The notes below the pieces were generated by a model. That model made no database searches and had not been told where the DNA came from. It worked only from the letters and a program-made list of their open reading frames with translations. 64,000 bases of DNA, taken from positions 3,410,001-3,474,000 of the forward strand of contig NZ_CP192063.1 in assembly GCF_050942425.1 (NCBI RefSeq). Direction: 5' to 3'. Numbering within the stretch: position 1 is the stretch's first letter; each line of letters begins with the position of its first letter. This document shows positions 1-8,679 of this stretch, in pieces. Both the position numbers and the translations under genes were made by a program. The DNA comes from Actinoallomurus sp050942425. Its GTDB lineage: Bacteria; Actinomycetota; Actinomycetes; Streptosporangiales; Streptosporangiaceae.

Positions 1-418
1 GGTGACGAGATGGTGCACGGTGGCCACGTCGCGGACCCTGATCTGGATCATCGCGTCGTGCTGGCCGGTGGTGATCGCGCAGTACTCCACCTCGGGCATG
101 AGCGCCAGCTGGCTCCGGAACTGGCGCCACATCTGCTGGCGGACGGTGACGAAGACCAGCGCGCAGACGCCCAGCCCGGCGCGGACCGGGTCGACCTGGG
201 CGGTGAACCGGACGATCACACCGTTCGCGCGCAGCGCCTCGAACCGGGTGTAGGCGTTCGCGCGGGAGATGCCGACCCGCTGCGCGAGAGCGGAGATCGA
301 GATCCTGCCGTCCTGTCGCAGGACGTCCAGTATCCGCAGGTTGATGGCGTCCAGGTCGGTGGGGATTCGTCCAGGCCGCCACTCTTCAGCCGACGGTCCG
401 TCCGACGTTTCGTCCATT
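1..418 (-). CDS. Lrp/AsnC family transcriptional regulator (C-terminus beyond window edge)
   Basis: Reading the minus strand from ATG at 418 gives an open frame to the window edge (139 codons). It starts MDETSDGPSAEEW, then an AsnC-type helix-turn-helix at about residues 20-65 (INLRILDVLRQDGRIS, then LAQRVGISRANAYTR), a linker, and the start of the effector-binding RAM fold (VCALVFVTVRQQ, VEYCAITTGQHDAMI). Lrp/AsnC proteins are amino-acid-responsive local or global regulators. The gene is divergent from a peptide/dipeptide ABC importer operon, so control of that operon by an amino acid is the obvious inference. The true C-terminus and ligand pocket are outside the window. Confidence 0.9.
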
Positions 419-561
419 GAGGCAGGCTCCCGAAGCAGTTCATCTCGACTTTTGCGGCGGTCGTGGACAGCTTGGGCACAACACTGCACTATCACTACCT
501 AATCGTCTAGATGTTCTGAATGTCGTATTTAACCCCTGACCGAAACCCTCGGAGGCTGTAC
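419..561. promoter_or_regulatory. Divergent lrp / peptide-transporter promoter region
   Basis: This 143-bp gap between the Lrp-type gene and the transporter operon is visibly AT-richer than its surroundings near 480-535. A candidate plus-strand promoter is TTGGGC (472-477), an 18-nt spacer and TACCTA (496-501). The stretch 496-530 (taatcgtctagatgttctga) would be a reasonable place for an Lrp site. No perfect operator palindrome was found. Confidence 0.4.
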
Positions 562-2151
562 ATGCCGAGCCTGCGCTCCGCGCCCCGACGGGCGATCCTG
601 CCCGTCCTCGTGGCGTCCGCGATCAGCCTGACCGCATGCTCCGGCGGCGGCTCCTCCTCGTCCTCCTCGGCGTCCGGCGGCAAGGCGCTGGTCATCGACA
701 CGTCCTTCAACCTGAAGACCGCCGACCCCGGCCGGATGTACGAGCAGACCGGCCTGCTGGTCGACCGGGCGCTCTACGACACGCTGCTGACCTTCACCGG
801 ATCCGACGTCAGCAAGCCGGTGCCCGCGCTGGCCGAGTCGTACCAGGAGTCCAAGGACGGCAAGACGCTGACGCTCAAGCTGCGGCAGGGGGCGACGTTC
901 TCCGACGGCAGCCCGGTCACCGCCGACGACGTGGTGTTCTCCCTGAACCGGGTCCGCGACCTCAAGGGCAACCCGTCGTTCCTGCTGGACGGCGTGACCG
1001 TGAAGAAGGTCGACGACACGACCATCGAGCTGCACTCGGCGCAGCCGAACCCGGCGCTGCCGTTCATCCTGCCCAACCCGGCGCTCGGCATCGTCAACTC
1101 CAAGGTCGTCAAGGCCCACGGCGGCACCGAGAGCGCCGACGACAAGGCGGAGTCGTTCCTCAACGGCCAGTCGGCGGGCTCCGGCCCGTACGTCCTGGAC
1201 TCGTTCAACGCCAGCACGCAGGTCGTGCTCAAGGCCAACGCCAAGTACTGGGGCACGACCAAGCCGGCGTACGGCAAGGTGGTGATCCGCAACGTCCAGG
1301 CGCCGACGCAGAAGCTGAACGTGCAGCGCGGCGACAGCCAGATCGCGCTGGACCTGTCGGCCGACCAGGCCCAGGGCATCGGCGGGGGTCTGCAGGTCGC
1401 CAAGGGCGCCTCGGCGAGCGTGTTCTTCCTGCTCGCCAACCACGGCAGCGCCGTCAGCAAGGTCACGTCCAACCCGAAGTTCGTCGAGGCCGTCCGCAAG
1501 GGCGTCGACTACCAGGGGCTGCTCCAGCTCGCCGGCGAGGGCTCGGTCCAGGCGGCCGGGATCGTCCCGTCGATGATCAACGGCGCGCTGCCCGCCGACC
1601 AGGCGACCAAGCGCGACGTGGCCGGCGCCAAGGCGGCGCTCGCCGCGAGCGGTGTCCCGAACCCGAAGGTCAAGCTGGAGTTCCCGAGCGACTACACGCT
1701 GAACGGGCTGTCCTTCCAGCCGCTCGCCGAGCGCATCCAGGCGAACCTGAAGGAGGTCGGCATCACCGTCGACCTGGCTCCCGCGCCGATCGCGACCGCG
1801 CTGCAGAACTACCGCGACGGCAAGGAGGAGATGGGCCTGTGGTGGTGGAGCCCGGACTACCCGGACGCCAGCGACTACCTCGCCTTCCTGCCCGGCAAGC
1901 TCATCGGCCTGCGCGCGGGTTGGAAGAAGGGCGACGACTCCGCGCTGGAAAGCGCCGGTGACAAGGCCGCGCGGACCATCGGCGACGCCCGCGCGCAGCA
2001 GTACCAGCAGATCCAGACGCAGCTGAACCAGAACGGTCCGATCGTTCCGCTGTTCCAGCCGAGCCAGCACGTGGTCAGCGCCGCCTCGGTGACCGGCGTG
2101 GCGCTGAACCCGGTGTGGACCATCGACCTCGCGACACTCGGCAGCAAGTGA
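562..2151 (+). CDS. ABC transporter substrate-binding lipoprotein, SBP family 5 (peptide/oligopeptide)
   Basis: A 529-residue exported solute-binding protein. The start at 562 was chosen over an in-frame ATG at 520 because GGAGG lies at 551-555, six bases upstream, and because it gives a clean lipoprotein signal (basic RSAPRR, hydrophobic core, lipobox LTAC, then a Ser/Gly linker). The body has the SBP_bac_5 pattern: VIDTSFNLKTADPGRMYE, LAESYQESKDGKTLTLKLRQG, FSDGSPVTADDVVFSLNR. It should capture peptides or similar ligands outside the membrane for the two permeases and two ATPases that follow with overlapping starts. The ligand cannot be read from the sequence; nickel, sugar or drug-like ligands occur in this family. 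Confidence 0.93.
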   Translation: MPSLRSAPRRAILPVLVASAISLTACSGGGSSSSSSASGGKALVIDTSFNLKTADPGRMYEQTGLLVDRALYDTLLTFTGSDVSKPVPALAESYQESKDGKTLTLKLRQGATFSDGSPVTADDVVFSLNRVRDLKGNPSFLLDGVTVKKVDDTTIELHSAQPNPALPFILPNPALGIVNSKVVKAHGGTESADDKAESFLNGQSAGSGPYVLDSFNASTQVVLKANAKYWGTTKPAYGKVVIRNVQAPTQKLNVQRGDSQIALDLSADQAQGIGGGLQVAKGASASVFFLLANHGSAVSKVTSNPKFVEAVRKGVDYQGLLQLAGEGSVQAAGIVPSMINGALPADQATKRDVAGAKAALAASGVPNPKVKLEFPSDYTLNGLSFQPLAERIQANLKEVGITVDLAPAPIATALQNYRDGKEEMGLWWWSPDYPDASDYLAFLPGKLIGLRAGWKKGDDSALESAGDKAARTIGDARAQQYQQIQTQLNQNGPIVPLFQPSQHVVSAASVTGVALNPVWTIDLATLGSK

Positions 2152-3173
2152 AACACCAGCTGATCCGCTTCCTGGCCCGGCGGCTGGCGGTCTCCGTACT
2201 GCTGGCCGTCGGGGTCACGCTGGTCACCTTCACCCTCACCAACCTGGTGCCGGGTGACCCGGCCGCGGCCAACCTGGGGCAGCAGGCCCTCGGCAACCCG
2301 GCGATCGTGAAGCAGTTCCGCGAGCAGCACGGCCTGGACAAGCCACTGCCGGTCCAGTACGTCACGTACCTGCGGAATCTCGCCCATGGCGACCTCGGCG
2401 AGTCACAGCAGAGCCATCGCCCGGTCGACGCGGACCTGTCGGAGTTCGTGCCCGCGACGTTCGAGCTGGCCGGCGCGGCGCTGCTGCTGTCGCTCGTGGT
2501 CGGCGTCGCGTTGGGGGTGATCGCGGCGCTCCGCCGGGACCGGATCGTCGATCAGTTCCTGCGGGTGACGAGCCTCGCCGGGGTGTCGGTGCCGACGTTC
2601 TGGCTGGCCCTGCTCGCGTTCTACTTCGTCTTCTACCGGCTGCGGCTGGCCCCCGGCTCCGGCCGCATCGCCCCCACCATGACACCGCCGCCGCACGTCA
2701 CCGGCCTGTACACGGTGGACGCGGCCCTGGCCGGCCAGTGGGACGTGTTCGCCAGCGCCGTCGGTCACCTGGCCCTGCCCGCGCTGGTGCTCGCCGCGTA
2801 CACCATCGGGCTGCTGACCCGGTTCACCCGCTCGGCGGTGCTGGAGGTGCTCGGCCAGGACTACGTACGGGCGGCGCGCGCCAAGGGGCTGCCCGGCCAC
2901 GTGGTGCTGTTGCGGTACGTGCTGCGCGCCGCGCTGGTCCCGATCATCACGGTGGCCGGCCTGGCCTTCGGCAGCCTGCTGTCCGGCACGGTGCTGGTGG
3001 AGTCGATCTTCGCCTGGCCCGGCGTCGGACAGTACGCGTACAAGAGCGCGACCAACCTCGACCTGCCCGCGGTCATGGGCGTCGGCCTCGTCGTCGGCGC
3101 GATCTACGTCGTGGTCAACCTCATCGTCGACGTGCTGTACGGCGTGATCGACCCGAGAGTGAGGAGCGCATGA
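2148..3173 (+). CDS. ABC transporter permease, DppB/OppB type
   Basis: 341 residues with about six membrane segments (for example RLAVSVLLAVGVTLVTF near the N-terminus) and the binding-protein-dependent permease coupling region RAARAKGLPGHVVLLRYVLRA. The GTG start at 2148 overlaps the stop of the substrate-binding gene by four bases (GTGA), so translation is probably coupled. It forms the membrane channel with the DppC-type permease encoded next. The sequence TNLVPGDPA after the first membrane segment is typical of DppB. Very confident as to family; substrate unresolved. Confidence 0.93.
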   Translation: MKHQLIRFLARRLAVSVLLAVGVTLVTFTLTNLVPGDPAAANLGQQALGNPAIVKQFREQHGLDKPLPVQYVTYLRNLAHGDLGESQQSHRPVDADLSEFVPATFELAGAALLLSLVVGVALGVIAALRRDRIVDQFLRVTSLAGVSVPTFWLALLAFYFVFYRLRLAPGSGRIAPTMTPPPHVTGLYTVDAALAGQWDVFASAVGHLALPALVLAAYTIGLLTRFTRSAVLEVLGQDYVRAARAKGLPGHVVLLRYVLRAALVPIITVAGLAFGSLLSGTVLVESIFAWPGVGQYAYKSATNLDLPAVMGVGLVVGAIYVVVNLIVDVLYGVIDPRVRSA

Positions 3174-4015
3174 TCCGCCGCCTTCCGGAGGCGTGGCGCA
3201 GGCCCCTCGCCGTGACCGGCCTGGTCGTCACCATCGCATGGCTGATCGTCGTGGTCGCGGCGCCACTGCTCGCCCCGTACGACCCGCTCGCGCAGAAGTT
3301 CCCCCGGCTGAGCCCGCCCGGCGGCGCGCACTGGTTCGGCACCGACGACCTCGGCCGGGACGTCTTCAGCCGGGTGCTGTACGGCGCGCGGCTGTCGATC
3401 CCGCTGACCCTGCTGCTGGTGGCGCTGTCGGTGGTCATCGGCGGCCTGCTGGGCGCCTGCGCCGGCTACTTCGGCCGGTGGGTGGACGAGACGATCATGC
3501 GGGTGGCGGACCTGGTGTTCGCGTTCCCGACGGTGATCCTGGCGATGGCCGTGGCCGCGTCGCTGGGCGCGAGCCTGCGCAACGCGGTGCTGGCGGTCCT
3601 CGTCGTCTCCTGGCCGGCGTACGCGCGCGTCACCCGCGGTCTGGTGCTCGGCATCCGGTCCCGCGAGTTCGTGCTCAGCGGGCGGCTGCTCGGCTTCTCC
3701 GTGTGGCGCTCGCTCCGCACCGACGTGCTGCCCAACGTGACCGGCCCCGTCCTGGTGCTCGCCACGCTCGACATCGGCACCCAACTGCTGCTGCTGTCCG
3801 GCCTGTCGTTCCTCGGCCTCGGCGCCAAGCCGCCCACCGCGGAGTGGGGGGCGATGGTCGCGTCGGCCACACAGGTGTTCGACAAGTGGTGGGTCGGGGT
3901 CTTCCCGGGTCTGGCCATCCTCACGGTGGTGCTGGCGTTCAACTTCCTCGGCGACACCATGCGTGACGCGCTCGACCCGCGGACCGCCAGGGCGATCAAG
4001 GAGCGGGCGCTGTGA
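3170..4015 (+). CDS. ABC transporter permease, DppC/OppC type
   Basis: 281 residues starting MIRRLPEAW at ATG 3170, overlapping the upstream permease by four bases (ATGA). An N-terminal membrane segment is followed by the DppC-typical LAPYDPLAQKF, HWFGTDDLGRDVFSRVLYGARLS and the coupling region SGRLLGFSVWRSLRTDVLPN. The C-terminal stretch FLGDTMRDALDPR is also characteristic. It is the second half of the channel for the peptide importer, second permease gene of the five-gene operon. Confidence 0.93.
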   Translation: MIRRLPEAWRRPLAVTGLVVTIAWLIVVVAAPLLAPYDPLAQKFPRLSPPGGAHWFGTDDLGRDVFSRVLYGARLSIPLTLLLVALSVVIGGLLGACAGYFGRWVDETIMRVADLVFAFPTVILAMAVAASLGASLRNAVLAVLVVSWPAYARVTRGLVLGIRSREFVLSGRLLGFSVWRSLRTDVLPNVTGPVLVLATLDIGTQLLLLSGLSFLGLGAKPPTAEWGAMVASATQVFDKWWVGVFPGLAILTVVLAFNFLGDTMRDALDPRTARAIKERAL

Positions 4016-4788
4016 CGATCCTGGCCATCGAAGAGCTCACCGTCGAACTGGGCGGCCGACGCCTCATCCGCGGCATCGACCTCGCCCTGGAGGCGGGGAA
4101 GGTGCACGGACTGGCGGGGGAGAGCGGCTCGGGCAAGACCATGACCGGCCTGGCCGTCCTCGGCCTGCTGCCGCACGGCGCGCGCACCGGCGGGACCATC
4201 TCGCTCGGCGACACCGACCTGCTGACGCTCAAACCGAAGGAGATGAACAAGCGGCGCGGCAGTGAGATCGGCATGGTCTTCCAGGACCCGTCGACCAGCC
4301 TGCACCCCATGCTCTCCGTCGGACGCCAGATCACCGACCCCATCCGCCATCACCTGGGACTGGACCGGCGGCAGGCACGGGAACGGGCCGCGGAACTCCT
4401 CGGCAAGGTCCGCATCCCCGACCCGGAGGGCGCGCTCGACCGGTACCCGCACCAGTTCTCCGGCGGAATGCGGCAGCGCGTCGCGATCGCCATCGCGCTC
4501 GCCTGCGATCCGCGCGTGCTGATCGCCGACGAGCCGACGACGGCCCTGGACGTCACCGTGCAGGCCGGCATCCTCCGGCTGCTGCGCGGCCTCTGCGACG
4601 ACCTCGGCCTCGCGGTGCTGCTCATCACCCACGACCTCGGCGTCATGTCGTCGGTCGCCGACGTGATCAGCGTGATGCGGGACGGCCGCCTCGTCGAGAC
4701 CGGGCCGCGTGCGCGGGTCATGCGCGAGCCGGCCGATCCGTACACCCGTGCCCTGCTGGACGCCCTGCCCGACCGGAGCACCCCATGA
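4012..4788 (+). CDS. Peptide ABC transporter ATPase, DppD type
   Basis: 258 residues from GTG 4012, four-base overlap with the permease gene. It has Walker A GESGSGKT, Q-loop VFQDPSTSLHP, signature FSGGMRQR, Walker B VLIADEPTTALD and the switch His in LLITHD. It is one of two nucleotide-binding subunits of the importer. The C-terminus stops soon after PYTRALLDALP, so the cysteine-containing oligopeptide-transporter C-terminal extension present in its partner is absent here. Confidence 0.92.
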   Translation: MTILAIEELTVELGGRRLIRGIDLALEAGKVHGLAGESGSGKTMTGLAVLGLLPHGARTGGTISLGDTDLLTLKPKEMNKRRGSEIGMVFQDPSTSLHPMLSVGRQITDPIRHHLGLDRRQARERAAELLGKVRIPDPEGALDRYPHQFSGGMRQRVAIAIALACDPRVLIADEPTTALDVTVQAGILRLLRGLCDDLGLAVLLITHDLGVMSSVADVISVMRDGRLVETGPRARVMREPADPYTRALLDALPDRSTP

Positions 4789-5900
4789 CTCTTCTGTCCG
4801 TCGAGGACCTGGTCGTCGACCACCGCACCCCCGGCCGGCCGCCGGTCCGGGCCGTCGCCGGGGCGAGCCTCACCGTCGCCCCGGGAGAGGTCGTCGGCCT
4901 GGTCGGCGAGTCCGGCTGCGGAAAGTCGACGCTCGCCCGCGCGATCTGCGGGATCACCGCTCCCTCCGCCGGTTCGGTCGCCTTCGAGGGCCGCCCGGTA
5001 CGCCCGCTCGGCCTGCGCCGCCGCGATCCGGAGCTGACCCGGATCCAGATGGTGTTCCAGGACCCGTACGCCTCGCTCAACCCGCGCCGCCGCGTGGGGA
5101 GGCAGATCGCCGACGGGATCCGCGACAAGGCGACACCGGGTGAGCTCCTGGAGCGGGTCGGTCTCGACGCGGACATGGCCGGCCGCTACCCGCATGAGTT
5201 CTCCGGCGGGCAGCGGCAGCGCATCGCCATCGCCCGCGCCCTCGCCGCGCGGCCGTCCCTGCTGATCGGCGACGAACCCATCTCGGCGCTGGACGCCTCC
5301 GCGCAGGCGCAGGTCGCGGGGCTGATGCGGTCCCTCGCCGTCGAATCCGGCGCCGGGCTGCTGTTCATCAGCCACGACCTGTCGGTGGTACGGCTCATCG
5401 CGGACCGGATCGCCGTGATGTACCTCGGCAAGATCGTGGAGACCGGCCGCACCGCCGAGGTGTGGGACGACCCGAAGCACCCCTACACCCGGGCGCTCCT
5501 GGCCGCGATTCCCGCGCCGGACGGCTCCGGCACGCTGCCCGCCGAGCTCCCCGGCGACGTGCCGAACCCCGCGGCGCCGCCCTCCGGCTGCCGGTTCCAC
5601 CCGCGCTGCCCGAGCGCGATGGACGTCTGCTCCGTCCGGGAGCCGGTGCCCCTGGGCGGGGTGGCCTGCTGGCTCTACGACACGGCGGGCTCGGACACGG
5701 CGGGTTCGGACACGGCGGGTTCGGACACGGCGGGCTCGGGCACGGTGGGTTCGGGCACGGCGGGCTCGGGCACGGTGGGTTCGGATACCGCGGGTTCGGG
5801 CACGGCGGGCTCGGGCACCGCGGGCCCGGACACAGCGGGCTCGGGCACCGCAAGCCCGGACACCGCAGGCTCGGACACAGCCGGCTCGGCCGCCGAGTGA
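4785..5900 (+). CDS. Peptide ABC transporter ATPase, DppF type, with pentapeptide-repeat tail
   Basis: 371 residues from ATG 4785, overlapping the DppD-type gene by four bases. The ATPase core shows Walker A GESGCGKS, signature FSGGQRQR, Walker B LLIGDEPISALD and switch His LFISHD. The usual oligopeptide-transporter C-terminal element is present (GCRFHPRCPSAMDVC, residues about 268-282). After residue 298 the family homology ends and a 14-copy pentapeptide repeat (DTAGS/GTAGS/GTVGS) of about 70 residues follows, ending AAE. Family members normally stop near the point where the repeat starts, so the tail looks like a recent minisatellite expansion. The stop overlaps the next gene's GTG. Confidence 0.92.
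   Translation: MTLLSVEDLVVDHRTPGRPPVRAVAGASLTVAPGEVVGLVGESGCGKSTLARAICGITAPSAGSVAFEGRPVRPLGLRRRDPELTRIQMVFQDPYASLNPRRRVGRQIADGIRDKATPGELLERVGLDADMAGRYPHEFSGGQRQRIAIARALAARPSLLIGDEPISALDASAQAQVAGLMRSLAVESGAGLLFISHDLSVVRLIADRIAVMYLGKIVETGRTAEVWDDPKHPYTRALLAAIPAPDGSGTLPAELPGDVPNPAAPPSGCRFHPRCPSAMDVCSVREPVPLGGVACWLYDTAGSDTAGSDTAGSDTAGSGTVGSGTAGSGTVGSDTAGSGTAGSGTAGPDTAGSGTASPDTAGSDTAGSAAE
5679..5888 (+). repeat. 15-bp tandem repeat, 14 units, in-frame
   Basis: Fourteen contiguous 15-bp units (consensus GACACGGCGGGCTCG with GGC/GAC and GCG/GTG variation) encode the C-terminal DTAGS/GTAGS/GTVGS pentads of the DppF-type ATPase. All units keep the reading frame. Confidence 0.95.
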
Positions 5901-6898
5901 GCGGAGAACGCCTGGACCGGCTCCGTGCCCTGCTCACCGCGCACGGCGTCGACGCCCTCGTCCTGCGGCCGTCGTCGAACCTGCGATACCTCGCCGGGGC
6001 GACGCTCCACGGGTTCCTCGTCGTCACGCCGGACGGCCCGCCGGTCCACGTCGCCGACGCGTTCGGCGAGGCGGTCTCGCGCATCCCCGCCGGTGCGCGG
6101 GTGGCGGTCGATCCGCAGATGCCGGCCCACGAGCTGCTCGCCCTGCAGGAGGCGCTCGGCCCGGAGACGCCGATCGCCTCCGCCGCGCCCCTGCTCGCGC
6201 CGCTGCGGATGCGCAAGTCCGCCGCGGAGATCGAGCTGATGGAACGCGCCGCGATCGCAGCGGACCGGGCGCTGGTCGCGGCGCGCGACCTCACCTGGTC
6301 CGGTTCGACCGAGCGTGAGATGGCGCGGCGGCTGCGGATCCTGCTGCTCGAGAGCGGGCACGAGGAGACCATGTCCGTGGCCGTCGCGGCAGGGGAGAAC
6401 TCGGCCGACCCCCACCACCGGCCGTCCGACCGAGTGATCAACCCCGGCGACGCCGTCCGGGTGAACCTCAGCGGCCGGTACGGCGGTCACTGCTCCGACA
6501 CCACGCGGATGTTCGTGGTGGCCGAGCCGCCGGAGGACTTCGAGGCGATGTACTCCGTCGTGCTCGCCGCCCAGACCGCCGCCTGCGAGGCGGTGCGCCC
6601 CGGCGTCACGGCCGCCGAGATCGACGCGATCGCCCGCGCGGTCATCGCCGACAGCGGGTACGGCGCGTTCATCCTCCACCGGACCGGCCACGGCGTCGGC
6701 CTCGACGAGTATGAGCCGCCCTACCTCACGCCCGAGGACGGAACCGTCCTCGACGCGGGCATGACCATGTCGATCGGACCCGGCGTCTACCTGCCCGAAC
6801 TGTACGGTGCGCGCATCGAGGACGTCGTCGTCTGCACCGACATCGGCGCCCGCCGGCTCAACCAGACCCCTCGCCTGCTCTCGGTGGTCGACCTCTAG
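5897..6898 (+). CDS. M24 (Xaa-Pro peptidase-like) family protein with altered metal site
   Basis: 333 residues from GTG 5897, overlapping the ATPase stop by four bases. It has an N-terminal creatinase-like domain (about 1-110: ALLTAHGVDALVLRPSSNLRYL in pieces) and a C-terminal pita-bread M24 domain. Of the five expected metal ligands, Asp201 (HCSDTTR), His265 (TGHGVG) and Glu308 (RIED) are present. The first Asp is Asn190 (VRVNLSG) and the second-to-last Glu is Gly294 (SIGPG). In the family these positions hold two metal ions for aminopeptidase/prolidase activity. Location at the end of a peptide importer operon fits cytoplasmic dipeptide processing, but the altered ligands make a different or lost activity possible. 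Confidence 0.85.
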   Translation: MSGERLDRLRALLTAHGVDALVLRPSSNLRYLAGATLHGFLVVTPDGPPVHVADAFGEAVSRIPAGARVAVDPQMPAHELLALQEALGPETPIASAAPLLAPLRMRKSAAEIELMERAAIAADRALVAARDLTWSGSTEREMARRLRILLLESGHEETMSVAVAAGENSADPHHRPSDRVINPGDAVRVNLSGRYGGHCSDTTRMFVVAEPPEDFEAMYSVVLAAQTAACEAVRPGVTAAEIDAIARAVIADSGYGAFILHRTGHGVGLDEYEPPYLTPEDGTVLDAGMTMSIGPGVYLPELYGARIEDVVVCTDIGARRLNQTPRLLSVVDL

Positions 6899-7000
6899 GC
6901 GATCGATTCCAGGGGTCAGTGGTCGTAGCGATCCCGGACTCGCCGGACGGGTGGCGGGACCCCATAGGCTGAGCCACCGTCCGCACTGTCTAGGGGAGAC

Positions 7001-7396
7001 ATGACAAGTAGGTTCACGGAGTTGGTCGTCGACTGCCACGATCCGGAGCGCCTCGCGGCCTTCTGGTGCGCGGTCCTGGATTTCAAGGTGATCGACCGGA
7101 GCGAGGGCAAGGTCGAGATCGGCTCCTGGGAGCCGACCGTCGAGGAGGTCCGGGCCCGCCAGATGCCGCCCACCATGGTGTTCATCCGGGTGCCTGAGGG
7201 CAAGACCGTGAAGAACCGGCTCCACCTGGACGTCAGCCCGATCGACAGCAGTACCGACGACGAGGTCGCCAGGTTGCTTGGCCTTGGCGCCGCCACGGTG
7301 GACGTGGGCCAGGGCCCTGGCCGGAGCTGGGTGGTCATGGCCGACCCCGAGGGCAACGAGTTCGACGTCCTGCGCACTCTGGCACCACCCAACTAG
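7001..7396 (+). CDS. VOC superfamily (glyoxalase-like) protein
   Basis: 131 residues with the glyoxalase-like fold pattern: LVVDCHDPERLAAFWCAVLDFKV at the start (beta-alpha-beta), MVFIRVPEGKTVKNRLHLDV in the middle and WVVMADPEGNEFDVL at the end. The HLDV and PEGNEFDVL elements place it in the Glyoxalase_6-like group common in actinomycetes. The reaction cannot be assigned. ATG 7001 has GGGGAGA about five bases upstream. It stands alone; no operon partner is evident. Confidence 0.8.
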   Translation: MTSRFTELVVDCHDPERLAAFWCAVLDFKVIDRSEGKVEIGSWEPTVEEVRARQMPPTMVFIRVPEGKTVKNRLHLDVSPIDSSTDDEVARLLGLGAATVDVGQGPGRSWVVMADPEGNEFDVLRTLAPPN

Positions 7397-7430
7397 ATGA
7401 TCACCCCCAAGGGGTGGTGGTCGTAGGCGG

Positions 7431-7568
7431 TCAATGAGCGCGGGACGGGCTGTCCGCGAGCAGATCCAGTAGCGTCTCGCGCTCGTCGGCCTTCGCTCCG
7501 GTCAGGGCGAAGGCGACGGGCAGTCCCTGGAGGTTGCACACCAGGTGCAGGCGCAGGCCCATCCATCG
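7431..7568 (-). pseudogene. IS982-family transposase C-terminal fragment
   Basis: On the minus strand, 7568 to 7431 reads RWMGLRLHLVCNLQGLPVA, then FALTGAKADERETLLDLLAD, then SPSRAH and a stop. This matches the C-terminal part of IS982-type transposases (LHLVC..G.PV.FALTGAKADER). No upstream transposase sequence is present: the fragment begins two to three bases from the azlD stop codon. It is a scar of a lost element whose one breakpoint lies exactly at the gene end. Confidence 0.75.
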
Positions 7569-7570
7569 CG

Positions 7571-7882
7571 TCAGACGCCGAGCGTGCGGAGGCCGGCGGC
7601 GACGGCGGCCGCGACCACCAGGACGACGAGGAACGGGGCGCGTAGCAGCAGCGCGACGACCGCGGCGCCCATGCCGGCCAGGCGGGGACCGTCCAGCTCC
7701 AGGGTGCGGCCGTGCGCGAGTGTCTGCACGGCGACCAGCGCGGTCAGCAGCGCGACGGGTACGAGCGCGGTGAACCGCCGCACCCGCTCGTCGTCCAGCA
7801 CACGTTGCGGGGCGACCAGCCCGGTGAGCTTGAGCGCGTAGCAGCCCAGCCCGGTCGCCACGACGGCGATCCAGACGGCCAT
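7571..7882 (-). CDS. azlD: AzlD-type small membrane subunit
   Basis: 103 residues, almost entirely hydrophobic (about three to four membrane segments: MAVWIAVVATGLGCYALK, FTALVPVALLTALVAVQ, AAVVALLLRAPFLVVLVVAA). Length and arrangement match AzlD, the small partner of AzlC in branched-chain amino-acid (azaleucine-resistance) exporters. It starts 10 bp after azlC, so the two are co-transcribed. Its stop codon abuts an IS982 fragment, but the protein looks complete. Confidence 0.88.
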   Translation of the reverse strand: MAVWIAVVATGLGCYALKLTGLVAPQRVLDDERVRRFTALVPVALLTALVAVQTLAHGRTLELDGPRLAGMGAAVVALLLRAPFLVVLVVAAAVAAGLRTLGV

Positions 7883-7892
7883 GATCTTCCTC

Positions 7893-8603
7893 CTAGACTT
7901 CCGAGAGTTCCCGGCGCTCGCCGGCCTGTCGGGATGAGGGCGTGCGGCGTCGTACGATCCCGGCCAGCGCGGCGACGGCGGCGAGCATGACCGGCACGCC
8001 CGGGGGCAGCAGCGGCGTGGTCGCGACCGCGATCGCCATCGCGAGGAGCGCGACGACGCGCTCGGTGCTTCCGGAGGTCAGCCGTGGCCACAGCAGGGCG
8101 AGGAACGCCGCCGGCCCGACCACGTCGAGGCCGTACGTCTCCGGGTTGCCCAGCCGGGCCGCGCCCAGCGCGCCGAGCAGGGTGGCGAGGTTCCAGGTGG
8201 TGTAGATGCTGATGGCGGTGGCCCAGAACCCCGCGCGGGCCGACCGCGGGCCGGGCTGCGCGGTGGCCACGGCCGTCGTCTCGTCGATGACGACGTGGGC
8301 GGTCAGTAGTCGCCGCCATCCGCGCACGTCGAGCGTCCGCGCGAGCCGCAGGCCGTACAGGGCGTTCCGGCCGCCGAGCAGGACCGCGCCGAGGGCCCCC
8401 GCGATCAGGTTGCCGCCGCCGGCGACCACTCCGATCAGCGCGAACTGCGACGCTCCCGAGAACGCCACGAGGCTCAGAACGCAGGTCTGCGCCACCCCCA
8501 GCCCGGCCGCGACCGACGCGGCCCCGAACGCCAGCCCCGACAGGCCGACGGCCAGGCCGACCCCCAGCCCGTCGCGAACGGCGGAGCGTATGTCCGAATC
8601 CAT
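7893..8603 (-). CDS. azlC: AzlC family branched-chain amino-acid exporter subunit
   Basis: 236 residues with AzlC hallmarks: GVGLAVGLSGLAFGA near the N-terminus, SLVAFSGASQFALIGV, LLGGRNALYGL and HVVIDETTAVA. The membrane protein works with AzlD encoded immediately downstream to export branched-chain amino acids or analogues. Regulation is not evident; no Lrp-type gene is adjacent on this strand. Confidence 0.92.
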   Translation of the reverse strand: MDSDIRSAVRDGLGVGLAVGLSGLAFGAASVAAGLGVAQTCVLSLVAFSGASQFALIGVVAGGGNLIAGALGAVLLGGRNALYGLRLARTLDVRGWRRLLTAHVVIDETTAVATAQPGPRSARAGFWATAISIYTTWNLATLLGALGAARLGNPETYGLDVVGPAAFLALLWPRLTSGSTERVVALLAMAIAVATTPLLPPGVPVMLAAVAALAGIVRRRTPSSRQAGERRELSEV

Positions 8604-8679
8604 ACCCGCAGGCTAAGAAGCGTGCGGGACGGGCGTCTTGCACGAAATTGCGGCCGTCACGAGGGCGGCGGCCCTGTGC

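Noticed and set aside
529..2070. Long antisense ORF opposite the substrate-binding protein
   Set aside because: High-GC shadow frame, Arg/Asp/Leu-biased, no domain; the forward frame is clearly the lipoprotein.
5675..5888. Possible CRISPR array because of regular short repeats
   Set aside because: Units are contiguous without spacers and keep a reading frame; it is a coding minisatellite.
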